NCBI GenBank assembly: GCA_002354735.1
Contig: DEMD01000009.1
Location: 491,627 to 555,626 of the forward strand
Reading direction: 5' to 3'
Source of the DNA: Gammaproteobacteria bacterium UBA2679
GTDB taxonomy: Bacteria; Pseudomonadota; Gammaproteobacteria; Pseudomonadales; Oleiphilaceae
Length of the DNA: 64,000 bases
Notes under the pieces: model-generated
What the model was told of the DNA's origin: nothing
Database searches by the model: none
Seen by the model: the letters and a program-made list of their open reading frames with translations, nothing else
Translations under genes and position numbers: made by a program
Part shown: positions 26,982 through 36,340 of the stretch, piece by piece
Numbering within the stretch: the stretch's first letter is position 1
How the letters are laid out: each line of letters opens with the position of its first letter

Positions 26982-28052
26982 TTGGTGTTGCTGACCGTAC
27001 CGAATAACTGTCAGTATAGTCCATTCTTATTTCAGTCGGATGACCTGGTGCAGTCGAACAAGCGGTTCCTGAATTTCAGTATCGAACATCTGAGGTCGAG
27101 CAGGCAAGGTTTCTGGTTTGCGCTCGACCTGGTCATGCTGCTCCTGTTGAGCCTTAACCTCTTTCTCATCATTGTCGATTCGGTCTATCGAATAGGCACG
27201 AGCGATGAGCTGATAGCCACTTATTTCCCAGCCTTATCCCCCGCTCTGGAATATCTGCGGGAAAACTTTCTCTTCATCGACCTCTGCTTTGTCGCGATCT
27301 TCCTCAGTGAATTCTGCCTGCGCTGGGCAGTCTCGGTACGCAACAGTGATTATGCCCGCTGGTTCTACTATCCCGTCATACACTGGTACGACCTGGTCGG
27401 CTGTATTCCACTGGGCGGCGCACGACTACTGCGCTTTCTGCGGGTATTTTCCATCATCCATCGCCTGCAGAAATACCGCATTATCGATGTACGCCAGACC
27501 GCCATTTACAGGTTCTGCCTGTTCTACTACGAGGCGCTACTGGAGGAATTGAGCGATCGGGTCGTCATCAAGGTCATTAATGGGATACAGGAGGATATCC
27601 GTAGTGATGAGACACTGACCCGACGAGCCGTTGAAGAGCTTGTGAAGCCCCGACTCGACAAACTGCTGATTTCTGCCAAGGCGGTCACCAGCAGCATAGC
27701 GGGTGCCATGAAATCAGACGTCGACCATCCGTTTTCCGAAAAGCTCAGGTCCAGTGTAATTGCCGCCATGCAGAATAACGCCGAACTCAAGCGGCTCAGC
27801 ACAATACCCATGATCGGTGAGCAGCTGAGCGATACACTGGAAGACGCCGTGGCCGAAGTGGTCATCGACAGTATCGCCTGTCTTATCGATGAATTCCCCG
27901 AACTGCTCAAGGAGGATAGTCTCCGCGCAAGCCTCCGAACCAGCGACGCCAGCTGGGAAGCCCTGGACGCTATACTGCTGAACCTCATCGATGACGTTCT
28001 CGAGTTCGCCAAGCAGCAGGTCGCCACACAGAAATGGAAACAGCAGCTGTGA
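26982..28052 (+). CDS. Voltage-sensor-like membrane protein without a pore
   Basis: Up to 356 residues; the start is uncertain (TTG at 26982, or a GTG at 27048). Four helices resemble a voltage-sensor domain: S1 (about 48-67), S2 (about 95-117) with the F107-x2-E110-x3-R114 charge-transfer pattern, S3 with WYDLVGCIPLG (D137), and S4 with Arg at 148, 151, 154 and 161. No S5-pore-S6 or TxGYGD follows; instead there is a ~190-residue cytoplasmic helical region of unknown type. Divergent from the phasin gene with only 30 bases between. Ion transporter annotation is possible, conductance is not shown. Confidence 0.65.
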   Translation: MVLLTVPNNCQYSPFLFQSDDLVQSNKRFLNFSIEHLRSSRQGFWFALDLVMLLLLSLNLFLIIVDSVYRIGTSDELIATYFPALSPALEYLRENFLFIDLCFVAIFLSEFCLRWAVSVRNSDYARWFYYPVIHWYDLVGCIPLGGARLLRFLRVFSIIHRLQKYRIIDVRQTAIYRFCLFYYEALLEELSDRVVIKVINGIQEDIRSDETLTRRAVEELVKPRLDKLLISAKAVTSSIAGAMKSDVDHPFSEKLRSSVIAAMQNNAELKRLSTIPMIGEQLSDTLEDAVAEVVIDSIACLIDEFPELLKEDSLRASLRTSDASWEALDAILLNLIDDVLEFAKQQVATQKWKQQL

Positions 28053-28161
28053 AGCTTTTTTTGAACCTCATCATACACTTGTAAGCAGCTGCGTTATATC
28101 ATGCCGGTCCATGATCACGGATTGATTCCCATTCAGATCGCCGTCAGGCAAAAGGTAAGCA

Positions 28162-28980
28162 ATGAGAACTCGTACCTGGCTTAAGCGACAGCTTGTTTCA
28201 AAGGAACTTGACAAGCAGTTCGATGCCATAGAGAAGCCCGTTGGTTCCATGGGCTACGACCCCTGGGGCTTCAACCGGGACACCAACAAGATTGCTGCCG
28301 CGATTTTCAGCCCTCTTTTCAGACGTTATTTTCGTGTGGAAACGACCGGCATCGAAAGGGTTCCGGCGACCGGACCAGTGCTGCTCGTGGCGAATCACAG
28401 CGGACAATTACCCATCGATGGCGTGTTGATCGGGTTCAGTATGGCGACGCGTCAGTTGAACCCGCGGCTGCCGCGCGCCATGGTGGAGCGCTTTTTTGGT
28501 ACGGTGCCGTTCCTTGGCAATCTGCTGAACCAGATGGGCGGCGTGCTGGGCGACCCCGTAAATTGTGCCTCCATGCTTGATCAGGGCGAGGCCGTCATAG
28601 TGTTTCCCGAGGGCGTACGCGGTTCCGGAAAGCCCTGGGGCAAGCGATATCAATTACAGCATTTCGGCGAAGGCTTCGTTCACCTGGCGATGAAGTACAA
28701 GGCCCCGATCATTCCAATCGGCGTCATCGGGTGCGAAGAAACGATTCCCTCATTAACCAGTCTCAGACCTCTGGCCAAGCTCCTTGGCTTGCCCTATGTG
28801 CCGGTCTGCCTGCCGGCCGTGCTGCCTGCAAAGGTTCACATTCATTACGGTGAACCCATCGTGTTTGCCGATGACGATGCCGACGAAAGCGAGATTGGCG
28901 CCAGGGCCAGAATAGTCAAGAATGCCATCGATTCCTTGCTCCGCGAAGGTCTCACAGCCCGCAAATCCATTTTCTTCTGA
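28162..28980 (+). CDS. Lysophospholipid/glycerol acyltransferase family protein
   Basis: 272 residues, PlsC-like fold. The catalytic motif is the variant N-H-S-G-Q-L-P-I-D (His and Asp six residues apart rather than four), typical of one subgroup of these enzymes. Further motifs: VIVFPEGVRGSGKPWG (substrate glycerophosphate binding) and APIIPIGVIG. No membrane helix is evident, so it is probably peripheral. Followed after 17 bases by an SDR-fold protein, with which it likely forms a unit. Confidence 0.8.
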   Translation: MRTRTWLKRQLVSKELDKQFDAIEKPVGSMGYDPWGFNRDTNKIAAAIFSPLFRRYFRVETTGIERVPATGPVLLVANHSGQLPIDGVLIGFSMATRQLNPRLPRAMVERFFGTVPFLGNLLNQMGGVLGDPVNCASMLDQGEAVIVFPEGVRGSGKPWGKRYQLQHFGEGFVHLAMKYKAPIIPIGVIGCEETIPSLTSLRPLAKLLGLPYVPVCLPAVLPAKVHIHYGEPIVFADDDADESEIGARARIVKNAIDSLLREGLTARKSIFF

Positions 28981-28997
28981 GCGGAGAGCTCAATCCC

Positions 28998-29978
28998 ATG
29001 TCGAATTCAGTGCGACCGCGCGCCACATCCAACACTCAGCCGCCTCGCAGGAAGCCGGTGGTACTGATCACGGGCGCCGCGGGCGCCCTTGCGCAGCGCG
29101 TCATCGAAAATCTCCTGCCACGCTACGAGGTCGTCGCCGTTGATTTCCGTGAGCAGGTTTATCACTGTAGCGGCGTTCAGAGCTACTGCATCGACATCAA
29201 CAAGCGACGCTTTGAAGACCTGTTCAGGAAGCACGACATTGCCGGCGTCATCCATATGGGCAGGGTAATGAGCAGTGAGGAACCCAGAAATCGCCGCTAC
29301 AACTCCAATGTTCTCGGCACGGCAAAACTGTTCAAACTTTGTGAAAAGTACAAGGTTAACAGGGTGGTCATTCTGTCGACTTTTCACGTCTATGGCGCAA
29401 ACGCCTATAACCCGGCCATGCTTGACGAATCTGCACCGTTGAAAGCGGCAGAGCTCACCATGGACCTGATCGACTCGGTAGAGCTTGAGAACCTTGCCCA
29501 CATCTACCTCTGGCGCTGCCCTACCCTCAACGTTACGATACTGAGACCCTGCAATATCGTCGGGCCGGGCATTCGCAACACCATCGCCAATCTGCTCTCT
29601 TCGCGGGTATGCCCAGTGCTCACGGGCTTCTCACCGATGATGCAGTTCATCCATATTGACGACATGGCAGAGGCCATCACGCTTGCCTATCGCAAGAACA
29701 AGAAAGGCATCTATAACGTAGCCACTCCGGATTGGGTGGGCTTTCAGGATGCGGTCACAGCATGTGGCTGCCTGCGCATGCCGATTCCTTCGATCCCACC
29801 CTTCCTCGCCAGGCAACTACTCGCGCTGATGCCTGGCCACCCCCTGCCGCCCTATCTGGTGAATTACTTCAAGTACCCGGTCGTACTCGATCATCGGCAC
29901 TTCGAGAAGACTTTCGGCTTCGAAGCAAAGTACTCGCTGAAAGAAATTTTCAGATATTATCGATCAGTGAAGCATTGA
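28998..29978 (+). CDS. NAD-dependent epimerase/dehydratase-fold protein lacking the catalytic YxxxK
   Basis: 326 residues. Extended-SDR Rossmann start VVLITGAAGALAQRVIE, then VIHMGRV, VVILSTFHVYGANAY, TILRPCNIVGPGIRN and FIHIDDMAEAI are clear. Where active enzymes have Y-x3-K the sequence reads LIDSVELENL, so the catalytic Tyr and Lys are both gone. NAD(P) may still bind. It follows the acyltransferase and precedes prsK by 48 bases. Function unknown; a binding or regulatory role is possible. Confidence 0.75.
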   Translation: MSNSVRPRATSNTQPPRRKPVVLITGAAGALAQRVIENLLPRYEVVAVDFREQVYHCSGVQSYCIDINKRRFEDLFRKHDIAGVIHMGRVMSSEEPRNRRYNSNVLGTAKLFKLCEKYKVNRVVILSTFHVYGANAYNPAMLDESAPLKAAELTMDLIDSVELENLAHIYLWRCPTLNVTILRPCNIVGPGIRNTIANLLSSRVCPVLTGFSPMMQFIHIDDMAEAITLAYRKNKKGIYNVATPDWVGFQDAVTACGCLRMPIPSIPPFLARQLLALMPGHPLPPYLVNYFKYPVVLDHRHFEKTFGFEAKYSLKEIFRYYRSVKH

Positions 29979-30026
29979 GCCTGCTCGCTCGATCGCGCCT
30001 GTGAGTCAGCTGTTCGTGATGCATAC

Positions 30027-32090
30027 ATGACTATAGATTTCGCCTCCGTCACGCTGGCCATGGCCGCGATGGCTTATTTGTTCATATTCGGCCTGCTGGT
30101 ATCCAGACCGCTCTCGACCAAGGCAGACAAGGCGCTCTTGCTAGCGCTGCTTTGCAACAGCGTATGGCTGATGGTGCTCACCTCCCAGGCGTTAAGTGGC
30201 GAGCCGGGCTACGAATATCGCTATAGCCTCGAGATCATTCGCAATGGGGGATGGATTGCCCTGTTCTCGGTGATTCTTGGGGTCAGCGTCAGGAAAATTC
30301 GTAAAGGCGCGACCATTACCATCAGCTGGTTTCTGCTCGGGCTCTTGATACTCTTGGCCACGCTGGGTGCGGACGCAATCTCAAGACTATTGGAAGCCCC
30401 TGAGCTGATTCCTACGGCGCTGGTTCCGGTAGGACAGGTACTCATCGCCATTGGAGGATTGGTACTTGTCGAGCAACTCTGGCGCAACAGCGACCAGAAT
30501 GCGATGAACCACACCAAATATCTGTGCATCGGCGCCGGTGCAATATTCGGCTACGACTTTTTCCTGTATGCCGATGCCATCCTGTTCAGTCGCATATCGC
30601 CCGCTCTCTGGGAAGCTCGGGGCGCCATAAATCTGCTCAGCAGCCCACTCTTTGGCGTTGCCCTGGTGGCGCGGGGTCGTAACAGATTCGATGTGCGCAT
30701 TTCGCGGAAGATGGTATTCCATACCTCAGTAATCGTCTTCACCGCCCTCTACCTCATGTTGATGGCTATCGGCGGCTACTATATCAACGCCCTTGGTGGA
30801 ACATGGTCGAAAGCCGTTCTGATCACGCTCCTGTTCTTCTTCACACTGCTGCTGATCGTTGCCGGCTCCTCACATCGCATCCGTGCACGGCTGCTGGTTT
30901 TTGTCACACGGCATTTCTTCAATTACAAATATGACTATCGCGAAGAGTGGCTGAAAGTCACCCGCGATCTCACCACCTTCGACTCGGACCCTGATCTGAG
31001 TCAGTCAGTGGTGCGCATCATCTGCTCGCTGGTCCACAGTAGCGCGGGCGCGCTCTGGCTCAGAGACGAACATAATCACTATGCTCAGCAGGCAGCATGG
31101 AACTGTCAGCGTTTGCGTCACCACCAGATCGACGTTACCTCCGAACTGGTTGACTATATGACGCAGCACGAATGGATCGTAAACCTGCGGGAGTACCGGG
31201 AAGATCCTACACTTTACAACCTGATGGAACTGCCAGACCCCATAGAGCAGTACCCGAAGGGCTGGCTGGTGGTGCCGCTCTATGTTCGCGAACAACTCTT
31301 CGGCTTCGTGCTGGTGCTCAAGGCCGACATGCACGTGGATCTCAACTGGGAGAATTATGATCTGCTGAAGACGGTTGCACGTCAGGCCGGCAGCTATCTG
31401 GCCATGCTGGAAGCGCAGGACGACCTTTCCGAAGCCAAGCAATTTGATGCTGTCAATCGCACATCTGCCTTCCTGATCCACGATCTCAAAACCATTATCG
31501 CCCAGCTCTCGCTCCTGGTGAAAAACGCGGCCAAACATCGTCATAATCCCCAGTTCATCGATGATATGATTCATACTTCGGAGCACGCGCTTGGCAAGAT
31601 GAACAACCTGCTGCAGCAGATCCGCAACCCGGTCAGCCGTGACACTGTGGTGCGGGTAGATATTGCAGCCTTGATAGCGCAGGCCTTCGAGCAGGTCGCC
31701 CGCCGCCAGCCTCGCCCGAAACTTGACGGTCCAACAGGCAGTCTGTATGTAGAGGCGGACAGGGAAAAATTGTTGGCTGTTTTCGTTCATCTTCTGCACA
31801 ACGCGCAGGATGCAACAGCCAAGACGGGCGAAATTATCGTATCTCTCAAGCAAAGCCCGGGCTGGATCGTCATATTTATCCAGGATACCGGGTCAGGCAT
31901 GAGTGATGAATTTATCAAGACCCAGCTGTTCAAGCCGTTCGAGAGCACCAAGGGGCTGAGCGGCATGGGCATAGGCGTGTATCAGAGCAAGGAATATGTG
32001 CGCAAGCTGGGCGGCGCCATCGACGTGACCAGTGAGCTTGGTGTCGGTAGCTGTTTCACGATCAAGTTGCCAGCCGTAGAGCCGGAATGA
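30027..32090 (+). CDS. prsK: XrtA/PEP-CTERM system histidine kinase PrsK
   Basis: 687 residues. N-terminal half with about eight transmembrane helices (1-290), a GAF domain (about 320-460), then a phosphoacceptor region with FLIHDLKTIIAQLSLL (His in HDLK) and a HATPase domain with HLLHNAQDAT (N box), DTGSGM (G1) and GMGIGVYQSKEYVRKLGG (G2). This domain layout is that of PrsK, the sensor kinase of exosortase/XrtA exopolysaccharide loci. Overlaps prsR's open frame by four bases; prsK-prsR-prsT is the usual order. Confidence 0.88.
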   Translation: MTIDFASVTLAMAAMAYLFIFGLLVSRPLSTKADKALLLALLCNSVWLMVLTSQALSGEPGYEYRYSLEIIRNGGWIALFSVILGVSVRKIRKGATITISWFLLGLLILLATLGADAISRLLEAPELIPTALVPVGQVLIAIGGLVLVEQLWRNSDQNAMNHTKYLCIGAGAIFGYDFFLYADAILFSRISPALWEARGAINLLSSPLFGVALVARGRNRFDVRISRKMVFHTSVIVFTALYLMLMAIGGYYINALGGTWSKAVLITLLFFFTLLLIVAGSSHRIRARLLVFVTRHFFNYKYDYREEWLKVTRDLTTFDSDPDLSQSVVRIICSLVHSSAGALWLRDEHNHYAQQAAWNCQRLRHHQIDVTSELVDYMTQHEWIVNLREYREDPTLYNLMELPDPIEQYPKGWLVVPLYVREQLFGFVLVLKADMHVDLNWENYDLLKTVARQAGSYLAMLEAQDDLSEAKQFDAVNRTSAFLIHDLKTIIAQLSLLVKNAAKHRHNPQFIDDMIHTSEHALGKMNNLLQQIRNPVSRDTVVRVDIAALIAQAFEQVARRQPRPKLDGPTGSLYVEADREKLLAVFVHLLHNAQDATAKTGEIIVSLKQSPGWIVIFIQDTGSGMSDEFIKTQLFKPFESTKGLSGMGIGVYQSKEYVRKLGGAIDVTSELGVGSCFTIKLPAVEPE

Positions 32091-32149
32091 GCATGGCCGG
32101 AGACTCGGACTATGCTGTAAGCTGCCGAACATCAGGAAACGGGAAGACA

Positions 32150-33511
32150 ATGCAGAAAAAATTGTTGATCATCGAAGACGATCCGGGTCTGCAGAGCCAG
32201 ATGCGCTGGTGCTTCGCAGAGGATGTCGAAGTCATTCTGGCGCAGGATCATGAAACCGCCATCGCGGCCCTGCGTCGGCACGAGCCGCAGGTCATTACGC
32301 TTGATCTTGGCCTACCGCCGGACCCAGGCGGGTCCAGCGTCGGGTTCCAGCTCCTGCATGATCTTCTTCAACTAGCACCTTCAACACGGATCATCGTCGT
32401 CACCGGGCGTGAAGAACGGGAAAACGCTGTAAAGGCGATAGCCAACGGTGCAAGCGACTTCTATCAGAAGCCTTTGGATGGCGACATCCTCGCCTTCGTG
32501 GTGGAGCGGGCCTTCAGACTGTATTCACTCGAACGGGAGCATGAGGAAAAGCAACAGCGACACAGTGCTTCCAGCCTCAAAGGCATCGTAGCTTCGAGCC
32601 CGCAGATGCTCGAAATCTGTAGAACCGTTGAAAAAATAGCACCCGCTGATGTCACTACACTGATTCTTGGCGAAACGGGTACGGGCAAGGAAGTGCTGGC
32701 CAAGGCCATACACCAGCTGAGCAGCCGTGCGGCAAACACCTTTCAGGCCATCAATTGCGCCGCCATCCCCGAGAACCTGCTCGAGAGTGAGTTGTTCGGC
32801 TATGAAAAAGGCGCGTTTACCGGCGCCAGCGCGCAGAAGAAGGGTAAAGTCGAGCAAGCAGATGGCGGCACACTCTTTCTTGATGAAATTGGCGACATGC
32901 CGATGCCCCTTCAAGCCAAACTGTTGCGCTTTCTGCAGGAGCGCGTCATTGAACGTGTGGGTGGCATGAAAGAGATCCCGGTCGATGTCAGAGTTGTTTG
33001 TGCCACACACCAGAATATACAGACACTTATCAGCGAAGGCCGTTTTCGTGAGGACCTCTTTTACCGTGTCAGCGAAATTACGCTGCGCACGCCGCCGCTG
33101 CGCGAAAGGAGCGGCGATGCTGTAGTCATCGCCAAATATCTGCTTGAGCAATACTGTAAGTCGATGGACAAGCCGAACATGTCCCTATCGAGTGGCGCCG
33201 TGCTAGCCATTCAGAATCATAAGTGGCCTGGCAATGTCAGGGAGCTCATCAACAAGATCAAACGCGCAGTTATCATGGCAGACGGTAAGAAAATACAAGC
33301 GTCTGACCTGGAACTGAACGAGCATGATGCGGGATCCCCCGACGCATTGAATCTTCGGCAGGTCCGTGAAACTGCTGAGAAGAACGCCATTCTTCACGCC
33401 CTGGAGCTTTCGGGCCACAATATGGCGCAAGCATCGCGTTTATTGGGCGTAACCCGGCCCACTCTCTACAATATGACGGACAAGTACAATATCCACACGC
33501 AATCCAACTGA
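32150..33511 (+). CDS. prsR: PEP-CTERM-box response regulator PrsR (sigma-54 activator)
   Basis: 453 residues from the ATG at 32150 (open frame from 32087); MQKKLLIIEDDPGLQSQMRW is the usual receiver start. Receiver Asp in VITLDLGLPPDPGG, then the AAA+ sigma-54 domain with Walker A GETGTGKEVLAKAI, GAFTGA (YEKGAFTGASAQ, contacts sigma-54), Walker B GGTLFLDEIGDMP, and a Fis-type HTH at the end (MAQASRLLGVTRPTLYNM). It should activate sigma-54 promoters of the XrtA regulon on phosphorylation by PrsK. Confidence 0.9.
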   Translation: MQKKLLIIEDDPGLQSQMRWCFAEDVEVILAQDHETAIAALRRHEPQVITLDLGLPPDPGGSSVGFQLLHDLLQLAPSTRIIVVTGREERENAVKAIANGASDFYQKPLDGDILAFVVERAFRLYSLEREHEEKQQRHSASSLKGIVASSPQMLEICRTVEKIAPADVTTLILGETGTGKEVLAKAIHQLSSRAANTFQAINCAAIPENLLESELFGYEKGAFTGASAQKKGKVEQADGGTLFLDEIGDMPMPLQAKLLRFLQERVIERVGGMKEIPVDVRVVCATHQNIQTLISEGRFREDLFYRVSEITLRTPPLRERSGDAVVIAKYLLEQYCKSMDKPNMSLSSGAVLAIQNHKWPGNVRELINKIKRAVIMADGKKIQASDLELNEHDAGSPDALNLRQVRETAEKNAILHALELSGHNMAQASRLLGVTRPTLYNMTDKYNIHTQSN

Positions 33512-33538
33512 GGTCTGCAATCTCGCAGGGCGTTATCT

Positions 33539-36274
33539 ATGAAGCAAATGTTCGACAAACGGAATTTCAAGGCCAAGGCATTCGGCCATTCAGCAAGCCG
33601 AAACGCGCTGAAAGTCTGTATTGCATCATTCATCATCCTGATTTTTTCAGGCTGTGAGAGCAATGAGGAAAAGGCTCTGAAGCGCGCCCAGGTGCAATTC
33701 GCCAGCCATATAGATCAGGCCAGCTTCTTCATGAACCAGGGCCAGCTCAAGGCGGCGATGCTCGAAGCGCAGAACGCCAGAAAGCTCCTGCCGACCAAAC
33801 CAGAGCCTTATCTGCTGATGGCAGACGCGCTGCTCACTACCGGTGATGCGCGGCAGGCTCAACAGGTCTATCAGGAAATATTGGGCGGCGACGAAGCCAA
33901 GCCACAGAGCGGTGCTGTGAAGATTGAGACCGAACAGTCCGATCTGAACAGCGCGCGGCTTGGTATGGCGCGAACACAGATGTTGCTGGGCGACATCGAG
34001 GCCGCCACCAAGGTACTCGATGAACTCGAGGAAGCCACTGCAGAACAGCAGGCTGCAGCACTGGTCCTTCGCGGTAATCTCGCTCTAGCCCGGCGTGAGC
34101 TCACCGATTCGGAGAATTTTTATTCTCAGGCGATCGAGAAGGATGCCGCCAGTATCGATGCCTACATCGGACTCTCAAAAGTCTCCTTCATCAAGGAAGA
34201 CATGAATGCTGCCGGCGACGCTATCGCCAAAGCCGAAAGCATAAAAGCTGACTCCTCCGAACTCTGGTTGTGGAAAGCACAGTTCGCTGCGGCACAGAAT
34301 CGTTTCGCAGAAGCTGAGACGGCGTATATCAAGGCGCTGGAGAAGATTGGTCAGTACGATGTCATGACCATGCAGAAGTTCCAGACCATTTCTCAACTTG
34401 TCGAAGCGCTGCGTGCCCAAAGCAAATTTGCCGAAGCATTCACTTACCAGGAAATTCTCGACAAGTCTGGGCCTGGCAATATCCGTTCGAATTACGAACA
34501 GGCGCTCGAAGCAATACAGGCCAATGACCTGGATAAGGCAGAGGGTCTGCTCATGAGCATTCTGGAGTCTGCGCCAGGCCACAAGCAGGCTGGCATCATG
34601 CTTGGTATCGTCAAGTTCCAGCAAGGAGAATGGGCGATGGCGGACATGTACCTGAGCCAGTATGGCGGCGATAACGTGAATGATGTCGTCTCGCGAGTCA
34701 TGGCGGAAACCAAGTTGCACATGAAGGAGCCTGAAGCGGCCAAAGCCTTAATGAGCGGTCTGCCACGTGAGACTAGCGACAATCTTTCGATCTACGGTAT
34801 GGCGGAAATTGCCACTGGCAATCTCACAGCGGGTATCGACGCGCTCCGCAAAGCGCTCGCGCTTGACGAAGGCAACGTTGGCATTCTTGAGCAGCTCACC
34901 AAAGCCTTGCTCAAGGAGGGAAGACCGGAAGAGGCGCTTCAGGCACTTGAGCAAGCGATAGTTCGTTCACCTGGCCAGGAAAAGATCCGCTCGATGATCG
35001 TGGCCGTCCACGCAAGCCAGAAAGACTGGTCCAAGGCAGAAAAAGCCATCGAGGCATGGAAGCGCAGATCCTCGAACAGCGCCCTGGCCTTCAACGCCGA
35101 AGGCGCACTGCTGATGCAGCAGGACAAAAAACAGGAAGCGATTCGGGCGCTCGAAAGAGCCAAGAAGGCTAACGAAAAACTGGCAACGCCCTACTTCAAC
35201 CTCATTCGCCTATACCTTTCGCAGCAGGAAGATGCGCTGGCGCTGTCTGAAGCGAGAGCCGGTGTTCAAAGCATGCCCGCCAACATGATGATGATCCGTA
35301 CCTATCTCGACTTGGCCTCGCGCCAGGAGAAACTCGAAGAAGGCATCGAGTTTCTTCGTACAGTGGCTGAGCAGGGTACCAACTCGGCCCCAAGTCTTGT
35401 CCTGGCGGAATACTACGGTCGGACCAATCAGTTCAAGGATGCCCGATCGTTTCTGAATCGTGCACGTGAGGCTGGCGCTGATCCATCTGCTGTCGAAGGT
35501 TTGGAGCTATTGCTTGCAGAGACCGAGATCCCCTTGCTGATACAGGCCAAGCGACTGGACCAGGCCAGAAAGCTGGCGGATTCTGTCGGCTCAAGCTTTC
35601 CGTCTTCTCCTGAAGCACAGCTGCTGAGGGCGAAGGTAGAGCTCAGTGCCGGAGACGAAAAAGCAGGCTTCGATCAGCTGAGCAGGATAAACCGCAAGTA
35701 CCCACAGCAGCCGATAGCATTCGAGTTCCTTGGTGACTATTACTTCACCAAGGAGTCTTTTGAGAAGGCAGTCGATGTTTATCAGAAGGCATGGCTGCGC
35801 GCCCCGAGCCAGGCGCTTGCAATCAAGATGCACCGGGCCCTGCGCGAAGCAAACTCCACAGTCAAATCTCTCGAACCACTGAAGCAGTGGCTGGAGATCA
35901 GTCCTGACAGCCCACAGGCATCAACATTGCTGGCCATGGGTTACCAGGCCGCCGGCATGAACGAGGAAGCCATAGCGCTTTATGAGAAGATCAGAAAATC
36001 ACGACCGGCTGATGCAGTCGCGCTGAACAATCTGGCCTGGCTCTACTATGAGCGCAAGGATGAGCGCGCACTCGAAGCGGCCGCTGAAGCCTATCGCCTG
36101 CGGCCGGATAACAGTGCCATAGCTGATACTTACGCGCTCGTATTGCTCCAACAAACCGACGAGACGGCCAAGGCGATCGAAATACTGGAAAAAGCCGTTG
36201 CCGCTGAGCCTGAAAACGAAGAGTTGAAGAAGCATCTCGAAGAAGCCAAGGCAGCTTCAGCCAAGCGCGGCTAG
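33539..36274 (+). CDS. prsT: XrtA/PEP-CTERM system TPR lipoprotein PrsT
   Basis: 911 residues. Lipobox LIFSGCE (lipidated C39) after a basic, hydrophobic signal, so it is exported and membrane-anchored. The rest is almost entirely tetratricopeptide repeats, from about residue 50 to 905, e.g. AYIGLSKVSFIKEDMNAAGDAIAKAE and VALNNLAWLYYERKDERALEAAAEAY. Length and context match PrsT, thought to be a scaffold in polymer export coupled to exosortase sorting. No exosortase or PEP-CTERM substrate is visible in the window. Confidence 0.9.
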   Translation: MKQMFDKRNFKAKAFGHSASRNALKVCIASFIILIFSGCESNEEKALKRAQVQFASHIDQASFFMNQGQLKAAMLEAQNARKLLPTKPEPYLLMADALLTTGDARQAQQVYQEILGGDEAKPQSGAVKIETEQSDLNSARLGMARTQMLLGDIEAATKVLDELEEATAEQQAAALVLRGNLALARRELTDSENFYSQAIEKDAASIDAYIGLSKVSFIKEDMNAAGDAIAKAESIKADSSELWLWKAQFAAAQNRFAEAETAYIKALEKIGQYDVMTMQKFQTISQLVEALRAQSKFAEAFTYQEILDKSGPGNIRSNYEQALEAIQANDLDKAEGLLMSILESAPGHKQAGIMLGIVKFQQGEWAMADMYLSQYGGDNVNDVVSRVMAETKLHMKEPEAAKALMSGLPRETSDNLSIYGMAEIATGNLTAGIDALRKALALDEGNVGILEQLTKALLKEGRPEEALQALEQAIVRSPGQEKIRSMIVAVHASQKDWSKAEKAIEAWKRRSSNSALAFNAEGALLMQQDKKQEAIRALERAKKANEKLATPYFNLIRLYLSQQEDALALSEARAGVQSMPANMMMIRTYLDLASRQEKLEEGIEFLRTVAEQGTNSAPSLVLAEYYGRTNQFKDARSFLNRAREAGADPSAVEGLELLLAETEIPLLIQAKRLDQARKLADSVGSSFPSSPEAQLLRAKVELSAGDEKAGFDQLSRINRKYPQQPIAFEFLGDYYFTKESFEKAVDVYQKAWLRAPSQALAIKMHRALREANSTVKSLEPLKQWLEISPDSPQASTLLAMGYQAAGMNEEAIALYEKIRKSRPADAVALNNLAWLYYERKDERALEAAAEAYRLRPDNSAIADTYALVLLQQTDETAKAIEILEKAVAAEPENEELKKHLEEAKAASAKRG

Positions 36275-36287
36275 TACCGCAAGACGT

Positions 36288-36325
36288 AAAAAGCCGCAGC
36301 TGCCTTTCTGGCGGCTGCGGCTTAC
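36288..36325. terminator. Hairpin terminator between convergent prsT and the glycan operon
   Basis: AAGCCGCAGCTGCC and GGCGGCTGCGGCTT pair (one mismatch) around a five-base loop. The T-run (TTTTTAC) is on the minus strand, so it best stops the glycosyltransferase operon coming from the right. The stem alone may also slow plus-strand transcripts from prsT. Confidence 0.75.
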
Positions 36326-36340
36326 TTCAGAACCGGTTCA

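Noticed and set aside
31005..31853. 282-codon minus-strand frame
   Set aside because: Antisense to the kinase domain of prsK, which shows all N, G1 and G2 boxes.
30027..36274. Search for a PEP-CTERM sorting tail in the window
   Set aside because: None of the secreted proteins here (PrsT, AttH, DUF481, the two propeller proteins) ends in a Pro-Glu-Pro motif, hydrophobic helix and basic tail.
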